DNA from: Rhizomys pruinosus
Taxonomy: Eukaryota > Chordata > Mammalia > Rodentia > Spalacidae
Assembly: GCA_009823505.1 (NCBI GenBank)
Contig: VZQC01006365.1
Location: 388,550-452,549, forward strand
DNA: 64,000 nucleotides
Direction: 5' to 3'
Each line of letters starts with the position of its first letter. Position 1 is the first letter of the stretch. Below are positions 56,756 through 64,000 of this stretch, piece by piece. Both the position numbers and the translations under genes were made by a program. A model generated the notes under the pieces. It was not told the DNA's origin, ran no database searches, and worked only from the letters and a program-made list of their open reading frames with translations.

Positions 56756-58248
56756 CTTTTATAAACCAAATGACATCAGTTCCCAGAGCCAAATATAAGT
56801 TCCCCAATTCGGAGCCACTGCACACCGTTGCCCCACCCAGCATCATGCACCTAGGCCACATTGCTTGTTCCTCCTTGGGGCGGAGTCAGACCCTCAGCCA
56901 TGTGGTGCCCTGAGGCATGCTAGTTGGAAAGCTAGCCTGCAATTCAAGCTGGATTTCCCCACATCTCCCCCTGTTTTTATTTTTTGAGAGGCAGACAAGC
57001 CCATCGGAGAGTTTGGCATCTATAAAGGAATCTGTTCTTAACTACATGATTGCTCAAACCTATCTTGAGTGCTGGGTGGAGGCAGGCCAGACCTAAGATT
57101 TTTATCTTTTACACTAAAACCAAGTTGCGCTCAAAAAACAACCAATAAGTAATAAGTAATGAATACAAGCATCCTCATGTAAAACCAGTTTGCAAGCAGC
57201 TATGCCCAAACTTATACAGCCCAAGATCCCCATTGTCCAGTTGGAGGGGCTTGCATGTACAAGCATGTTGATCAAATAAGATTCCAGTCTATATTGCTGT
57301 AGTTTCACAATTCACCCCAATCACAGCCCTTACATTCTACCATGCCCCCTCTCCCGCAGATTGTTCCCTAGGCTTTAGAAAAGGGGCACAAGTGGATGAG
57401 AAACAAAATAGTCTTTCTCTGGAGATGTCATTTTGGACTCTGATAAGTTCAGGCTGTTTTCTTTCATGGGTTGGCAGTTTATCCAGGAATATCTTATTAA
57501 TCCTACTAATGAAGCACCAACAATTAGAAATACAGGCATTTAAACAGTACTAATTATTATGGTAAGTTACATAGTGGGCATAGACACATATGTTTAGATG
57601 GTATGCTGATTCATGAATTATAGCTTTTCTGTAAAAGATGACAAGGTCTTACTGTGGATTATAACATCTCTTAACCAGTAGAGGATGTAAGCTTGTGGCA
57701 TCAGCCTTGAAATATTCCTCCAAGGAGAGCACTAATAGCCAATTAGATTTGGGATATACAGATATATGGCTGCCAATGTTGCACAGTATTTCCAGGTAGG
57801 TGAGGCGTAGATGCTGACGGAGGAGTCTTGCATGAATCAAGGAGACCAATATTTGCTTTATTGATTTAGTGGCCTTTGGTAATGCTTTCAGGCATTTCAG
57901 AGGCCAACTGTACACTTGCAAGCGTGGTATCAATACATCTTTCCCATGCTTACACCAGGTCTTCGATAACAGGGCCTTACTGCCTTTTTTCTTGCAGGTA
58001 TCCCAGTTTACAGGCAAAAAGCCTTTACCTTTTTGGGGCTTGGTTCCCCTAGCCAACACCTCCTTGGCAGAATAATCCACTGCTGATACCAGAGCTCTCC
58101 TGTATTAATATATTTTGCTCAATTACACAGCTTATAAAAACTTTACTATTTGGCTTTGAATAGAGAATTGTCTTTTCACAGTTCTCATATCTATCAGTCA
58201 ATTAAAGAAAGTAGTTACACCTGTTTTATAAGAAATTACCACTATATT

Positions 58249-58464
58249 GGGGCTGGAAAGATGGCCTAGCAGTTAAGAGCACTGACTGCTCTTACAGAGG
58301 ACCCAGGTTTGATCCCCAGCACCCACATGGAGGCTGAGAACTGTCTGTAACTCCAATTCCAGGAGAACTCCAGTTCCAGGGGAATCCGACACCCTCTTCT
58401 GACCTCTGCAGTGTTGCATGACATGGGTGCACAAACCTACATGCAGAAAATACATTCACACACA

Positions 58465-58507
<43 letters not shown>

Positions 58508-58539
58508 ATTAATTAATAAAATATTTAAAAATTTAAAAA
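58249..58539 (+). repeat. B2 SINE, duplication subtype, with (AAAT)n tail and TSD
   Basis: GGGGCTGGAAAGATGGCCTA head, AATTCCAGGAGAACTCCAGT duplication, long TAAA tail at 58,464-58,510. TSD: AAGAAATTACCACTATA (58,230) and AAGAAATTACTACTATA (58,540). Confidence 0.93.
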
Positions 58540-60614
58540 AAGAAATTACTACTATAACAGATGGCTCTTATTTACAGTTGGGGAATGACTTAATTACCAT
58601 TATGTTTTTCTTTGTTCTATGAAAAGGATATAAGTCTCTCATATTAAAACTTTGCACCACCTGGAAGGTAACTTCATTAGGACTCGTTATAAACAGTTGT
58701 TACAAATAGGATCCACAGAGATGTTTGATGCTTGTAGTTCAGGCAATCTGAGGCTTTTCTTCCTTAATGTTCATATGGACCAACTTCTCCACTGGTATTT
58801 CTTGGTACATCCTGCACAATGCAAAGCTGTATCTTTTATTTCTCAGCCACTAAGTTGGTGATGTTTTGACCTGTGGGAACATGCAAATCTTTTCCCATAG
58901 TTAGTTTTAAGATTTAAATTGAAAAATTTGACAAAAGTTTTAATATATAACTGTAACCCCCTTTTTTATTTTAGGTTTCTATTTTTTGACCCATGAATCT
59001 CAAAAAGGTAGTTGTATTACACATACCTATAGGCAGGAATCAAAGTGTAAATTTTAATTAAATTTACCCAAGCTGTTTATCATTGACTGTATGTTGCTAA
59101 TTTGGGAAGGAAACTTAATTCCTTTAGTTAAATTATCCTGCAGGTAAAAGAAAATGTTACAAGATGATACTGTACAACACAAAAATTATAGAAAACATTT
59201 GTATGAGTTAATCTCAAAGTTGTTGTTATATAAATTATAAGTTAACTAAATGTGGACAACAATTTATAATTCCAATTAGCTTAAATGTATTACCATTTTT
59301 ATTAAAACCCTTTTAACCAATGTTGTTTAATATAGACATTTTTAACTTTACTAAGTCCTAATATACCATATAACACATAGACAAAGTTTGGGCAAATTTG
59401 GATACCTGTTAAACACACATCAATTAAATACTGTTCCTTAAAATTTTTCGCTAGACTGTGACTTCAGAGAAATCAAGTCCATTAACTTATATTTATTTAT
59501 TTGTATTTCTGTATAAATCTCTACTGAAATACTTCAATATAAATGTATAATACTTATTTCAAACATATCACTATAAATATTATAAAGTGGGTTTATAACA
59601 ATCATTTTTCTTTCAGTCCTTGGAGGTTGTTTTTCCAGGCCTGGCACAAAACCCTGTTTTAAAGATGTTTTACCTGGTTGTTAAATGTTTTACAATACAC
59701 ATTTAACCATACTTTAAATTATATCTAAAATAAGATTATTTCTTAAAACCAACTTATTTCATACAACAATCTAAGAATTTGTTGGATTGTCTTGTCTTGG
59801 GCATTGAAGGAGCATAGCCAGTAGGTGTTACCATACATCCATAAAGTAGCTAACTATAACAGCACTTGTGCGATTTTATTGGTAATTTTTAACCAAGGCA
59901 AGTAAATTACACAAATGACCATAGAAGTTTAACTAATTAATAGAGCTGCATCCAAGCTAAAGGGGCCAGTTCCAGCTCGGAGGCTGTTTATAATTGTACA
60001 AATGCATATTAACATTTACATAAACCCAATTAAAGATTGTTAACACCAAAAAGTATAAACCAAGCTTTGTATAGGTTGAATCTATAAAGTTATTTATAGT
60101 TGACTTTTTTAAAACACAGGAGTTTAGAAAGTTATAGGGGTTAAAACAAAATATTCCTACATCCATACACACATCTGCGCCTGCACATGTACATACAAGC
60201 ATACACAAACATATGTACAAAGGGAAAAAGGTTGTGAGACCAATCTCTGGGAAGGAAGTTACATTATTGTCTTATGCTCAATGAGAAAAGGTCATTTTCA
60301 CAATTAAGTTTGGGTTTGAGTCTTCACAGAGGTCCACTGTCTGTCTCCTGAATATTGGAATCAAAGCTGCACCTTTCAAAACACAATGAAAGATGAACCA
60401 CTGCCCCAGGAAAGAGTGCTCAAGAGTGGCTTTATGCTTCTCAGTCACACACAGAATACTATAAAGCCAGCCCTTCTCCCACAAGCCATCCACTGTTTCT
60501 GCTGTTTCCACTGTTTCTGGAGCAGGAGAGAGGCACAGAACAAACATTGGACTAGATTAACCAGAGTATTTACAAACAGCTACAAACTGAAAAGTGTAAC
60601 AGCTTCATATTTTG

Positions 60615-60762
60615 CCTTTGGTCTTTTCAAGGCAGGGCCTTCCCACAGTCAGAGCCTGCCAGGAGCTCACTCTGTAGACTAGGCCAGCCCTGAACTCACA
60701 GACAGCTGATCTGGCTTCTCCAGTGCTAGGATTAAAGGCATGGACCACTGCACCTGGCTGTA
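60615..60762 (-). repeat. B1 SINE
   Basis: TTTGGTCTTTTCAAGGCAGG, AGGAGCTCACTCTGTAGACT, CAGTGCTAGGATTAAAGGCA, CCACTGCACCTGGCTG. Confidence 0.85.
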
Positions 60763-61699
60763 CAAGCCTGGGATTTACTAGCTCAATTTGCATTATAGAA
60801 GACTGGCCTCTAGAGAGATTTTAGAGGACCTTTAGCAGACAAAAAGGAAACTTCAGCAGAATTAAGCACTATTTACACTATTTAACACTATTAACAGAAA
60901 AAAAATTTAAGGAGGATCTTTAAAACACATTTAAACTGTGGCTGGCTTTTCACAAACTTCCATGAAAGCCAACATTGGTAGACTAATTCTGGGTAGAGAG
61001 TTGCTTCCACAACCCAAGCTGGCCTGTGCAAAGGTGTAAATGTGCACCTCTATAGAAGGCTTGCAGCAAAAGGTTTGGGCTTACTCATGGGCACGCCCAT
61101 CCTTCTTGCCTCTGTGACCTTCACCACCTGAACTGCCAGAAAGTGGAATCCAGGGTTTCTAATAGGGGCCAAAACCGAGGCTGCAGGCTAGGTTCCGAGC
61201 CCATGGAGCAAGCCTCCAGGAGGCAAATGGACAGGAGAGGAAAGGCTCCTCTCACAATTTCTCTGGATACCCACCACCTGGGAAGGCTGGGGAATCAACA
61301 GATGCCCCAATCCAGAGAAACCAAAATGGCACCTAGGGGCTCCGTAATCGTGTCCCTCTGAGTGGGTGAAAACCCACAAGAGAATGCAGGCTTTCCAAAG
61401 CCTATCAGAGAAAGAGTCTCCAGCCCACAGGCCAAGTCCCCATCAGCGCCATCCACAAGCTCACCAGCAGAGTCAACATGAGAATTCCCTCTGCCTCCAT
61501 CCTTAGTCCATGACTTCACTGATTTGGAGATGCTAAACTTTCTCCATGCCACAACTTAAAACACAACAGCTGCAACAAACCACAGCACACTGTCAACAAA
61601 CACATGCCATAAATCACAAAACAATTTCTCCTGAAACATAGCTTCCTGAAAGGTATCATTTCCCATCTTGCAAAGATTTTAGCTTACCAAACTAGTCTC

Positions 61700-61722
61700 C
61701 ATGCCCCATGTTTGTGGCACCA
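61700..61722 (-). other. Primer-binding-site-like sequence of the ERV
   Basis: Minus strand, two bases inside the LTR end: TGGTGCCACAAACATGGGG. It begins with TGG, the complement of tRNA CCA, and resembles TGGTGCC-type sites. The tRNA cannot be named with confidence. Confidence 0.5.
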
Positions 61723-61724
61723 TA

Positions 61725-61890
61725 TGTAGGAAGCTTTCTTTTTATGCTTAACAGGGACCAAGCAGCTCTGCTAAGGGGAATGGGAACACAGTGCCTGCTT
61801 TGTGGACACAATGGGGAGCTGACCCCTCAGTGCAGGGGCTAGCTGCCTACTTCACATAGCCCAGCCTGAGTGGTATTTCCAACACTTGAA
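61725..61890 (-). mobile_element. 5' LTR of the ERV, partial
   Basis: About 110 bp match the 56,120 LTR (CTTTCTTTTTATGCTTAACA, TGCTAAGGGGAATGGGAACA, CAGTGCC). Beyond that the two differ, so this LTR is truncated or rearranged before the B1 at 61,893. Confidence 0.55.
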
Positions 61891-61892
61891 TT

Positions 61893-62055
61893 TGGCCAGG
61901 TGTGGTGATACACACCTTTAATCCTAGCAATTGGGAGTCAAAGGCAGGCAGATCTCTGTGAGTTCAAGGCCAGCCTGGTCTACAGAGAGAGTTCCAGGAC
62001 CGTCAGAGTTCCAAGGAGACCCTGTCTCAAAAAGACAAAGAAATAGTAATAATAA
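61893..62055 (+). repeat. B1 SINE
   Basis: TGGCCAGGTGTGGTGATACA, CACCTTTAATCCTAGCAATT, GACCCTGTCTCAAAAAGACA and an (AAT)n tail. Confidence 0.92.
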
Positions 62056-63616
62056 TACATATTACCTGCAATTTCCCCTTTTTTCTTTGCCCAAACTGTT
62101 ATTTCCCTCATTTTAATAAAATATCTTATATATGCTATATGTGTCCTCTAAATTCCTGATTTGAGCTAATCCAGTCTCACAATACTCCCGAGTTCTTTGT
62201 GCCACACAACTTAGACAAATTTATGTTTACTCTATATTGGGGTATATAACCTTTTTCTAGAAAGAAATAGAACATTTGTATATAATTTTAAAATGTTAAG
62301 AAAAAATATGTTGCTACCTGATACTATAACAAGAGATTTGTGTTCATGGTAATGTTAGTAAGTCACATTTATACACTATTAGTGTGTTCTGTATAGGACT
62401 AAAAACAAGGAGATAGGACTGTTATCAGTTCAGTTTTCAGGAGAAGAAAATGCAGGACTTGATGAATTTAGAATAAAAGCTATTTATTCACTATTAAATT
62501 GTTTCCTCACAAGACAGTATTAATAATCCAAGTAATTAGAAATTATTATTGTCCTTGAAACTATTATGGTATGATGTATTTCCTGAGAATGTGCATTATA
62601 CTCAACTCACAATGCATTTTGAAGATATATTATCATAACTTTTCATTATTATACACAAATTATTTAAGAAATTCATATCTAAATAATATTAAACATTTAT
62701 ATTTTTATAGTATATAATGTATTTATAAAAGCTACAGCTTAAATTAATTTCAGCCTAAGAGTTTTGCATTCTATGGATTTTTATATTTTTCACTAAAATT
62801 CAAGTAGTAAATACTGTGCCTTTTTCTGAATTGAACATTGTGACAAATTCATAAAGCCAAGGTCATCATATGCAAAATACAGTCTTAAATCACATGTAGT
62901 TGTATGAACAAATCCACTACATGGTCTGAAATATAAAACAAATGTATCTTTAGTAATGACAGGGCTTCAAGACTCATTTCTTGATTGTCTTTCTCTCCAT
63001 TGTCAAATGTGATTTTCAGTGCAATATTGTTTGGTAGACAAACAAATATCGACCAAATTTTAAACATGAAGTCACCTAGGTTTTAAAATGTTAGGTAACT
63101 TGCCTAAGGTCATGGCCAGGCATGAAAATGGAAAATACAAATGAAATTTCTGAGCCATAGATCCAGTGTACTTTTTGTCATAACTAACTTTGAAGTATTG
63201 TAAGGAATTTCCACGTTAATTAATTCTGTATCTCTAGCTTTTTAATTTGAGAAATATAGACCAAGATGAAATAAAAGTCTTGACCTTTCCCTCTCTCCAG
63301 CTCATCACATATTAAAATAAACCATTTGAAAGGTTTTTTTTTTTTTTAAGTTCTAGAATATTTTCACTTAAAATCCGTTTGGGAGGTGAATTCTATGTCA
63401 TGTATTTTTCTTCATTAAACAATGTTAAATCTCCTTATCCTTCCTTTCTACTTTCATTTCTTTGTCTTGCTAATTAGTAGCTTATGCTTATTCTCTTCAT
63501 CTGCTTCCTTAGTCTTCATCCTATTTTTCTATTACATGTTAAATAATAGACATATTTGCTGAAATTTCATTTTAGTTAGTTTATGACTTCTATTTGAAGT
63601 ATAAACTCCTTTTCAT
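62056..63616. other. No gene seen; unique AT-rich DNA
   Basis: No frame over 60 codons and no recognised repeat apart from a T-run at 63,335. Confidence 0.55.
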
Positions 63617-63660
63617 ATATATATATATACATACATATATATATATATGTATATATATGT
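63617..63660. repeat. (TA)n / (CATA)n microsatellite
   Basis: Imperfect alternating TA units with CATACATA and TGTA interruptions. Confidence 0.95.
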
Positions 63661-63800
63661 TAAACTGAATTTGTTTGTTTTATCTTTTATTGTGTTATGA
63701 AAAAAATATATAGTCTCTTTAAAAAAGTAACAAAAGCCTCATTTATCACAATAAAAGTTTTCAAAACCATAGAGAAATATCACATCAAATTTGTAAGGAG

Positions 63801-64000
63801 GGGCTAGACAGATGGCTCTGTAGTTAAGAGCTCTGACTGTTCTTGGCAGAGGACCCCACTTTGATCCCCAGCACCACATGGCAGCTAACAACCATCCCAT
63901 GACTCCATTTCCAGGGCATCTACTCCCCTTTTCTGACCTCCTTGGGCATTCTATGACACAGGTGTACATACATACATGCAGACAAAAAATAAAATAAAAA
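63801..64000 (+). repeat. Old B2 SINE, running to the window edge
   Basis: GGGGCTAGACAGATGGCTCT, TTTGATCCCCAGCACCACAT, CCATTTCCAGGGCATC (single unit), ACATACATACATGCAGACAA and an AAATAAAATAAAAA tail. More diverged than the other B2s. Confidence 0.88.

Larger units (their letters stand above)
56120..56963 (-). mobile_element. 3' LTR of a minus-strand ERV, with two B1 insertions
   Basis: On the minus strand it runs from TGTGGGGAAATCC (56,963) to GCTTCCTACA (56,120). A TATA-like TTTATAAAAGC lies at about 56,755-56,765. Its end matches the copy at 61,725 (TGTAGGAAGCTTTCTTTTTA in plus orientation). A polypurine tract, AGGGGGAGATG, sits immediately upstream (56,958-56,973). B1s occupy 56,369-56,530 and 56,595-56,755. 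Confidence 0.6.
56964..61724 (-). mobile_element. Internal region of a decayed, non-coding-looking ERV
   Basis: It lies between two LTR-like repeats in direct orientation. It has a polypurine tract at the 3' LTR edge and a primer-binding-site-like sequence at the other edge. No frame is longer than about 143 codons and I recognise no gag, pol or env domain, so it is heavily decayed or a non-autonomous element. Body 1 occupies about 57,110-58,860. A B2 and a B1 are inserted. The 59.0-60.6 kb part is very AT-rich. Class II membership is suggested only by the PPT/LTR junction. Confidence 0.5.

Noticed and set aside
47447..58080. Body-1 frames (47,447-47,671, 55,179-55,340, 57,649-58,080) as a conserved gene
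   Set aside because: Similar peptides recur because the DNA is a repeat. Lengths differ, frames are broken between copies, and I recognise no protein family.

Overview
The window looks like mammalian chromosomal DNA from a muroid rodent. It carries dense B1 (7SL-derived), B2/B3 (tRNA-derived), ID and ID-B1 (B4-type) SINEs, rodent-type L1 elements, ERVL/MaLR-type LTRs and a class II ERV LTR. Its commonest B2 form has an internal duplication that I do not recognise from mouse or rat consensus sequences, so a muroid other than Mus or Rattus is my guess; the species cannot be fixed from this window. There are no bacterial genes, operons, CRISPR arrays or structural RNA genes.

The only protein-coding gene I can support is at the left edge (1-698, + strand). 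It is the intronless C-terminal part of a protein phosphatase 4 regulatory subunit 3 (PPP4R3/SMEK) homologue, probably the fast-evolving retrogene type (PPP4R3C) that is X-linked in human and mouse. The other ~63 kb is gene-poor: retroelements and simple repeats separated by AT-rich unique DNA.

Layout. 0.7-9.3 kb: unique DNA, SINEs, an 898-bp N gap and L1 3' ends. 9.3-17.1 kb: an L1 3' UTR carrying a solo class II LTR; a ~3.1-kb piece appears twice, joined by a single N and a perfect 472-bp palindrome, which I read as an assembly fold-back plus an unmerged gap-fill read. 17.1-25.2 kb: two copies of a repeat body I call body 2, an ERVL-type LTR, B1s and B2s. 25.5-39.7 kb: one minus-strand L1 (RT part at 25.5-27.0; EN, ORF1 and 108-bp 5' UTR monomers at 36.9-39.7) split by ~9.8 kb, most of which (27,075 to about 36,300) looks like uncorrected long-read sequence. 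39.7-46.5 kb: mostly unique. 46.7-48.0 kb: a retroposon with an ERV-like body (body 1) and a G-rich 3' tail, with target-site duplications and a 5' inversion. 48.2-50.7 kb: two L1 3' UTRs, one holding a patchwork insertion copied from three nearby sites. 50.9-56 kb: SINEs, an LTR and another body-1 copy. 56.1-61.9 kb: a decayed minus-strand ERV with an LTR pair, polypurine tract and primer-binding-site-like sequence. 62-64 kb: unique AT-rich DNA and an old B2.

The elements do not form a pathway. The biology worth following is a candidate composite retroposon family: several loci share one L1-like G-rich 3' tail joined to different bodies, and the best copy shows the marks of L1-driven target-primed reverse transcription. 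The assembly-derived structures (palindrome, tandem copy, noisy fill) should be cleared before anything is inferred from them.
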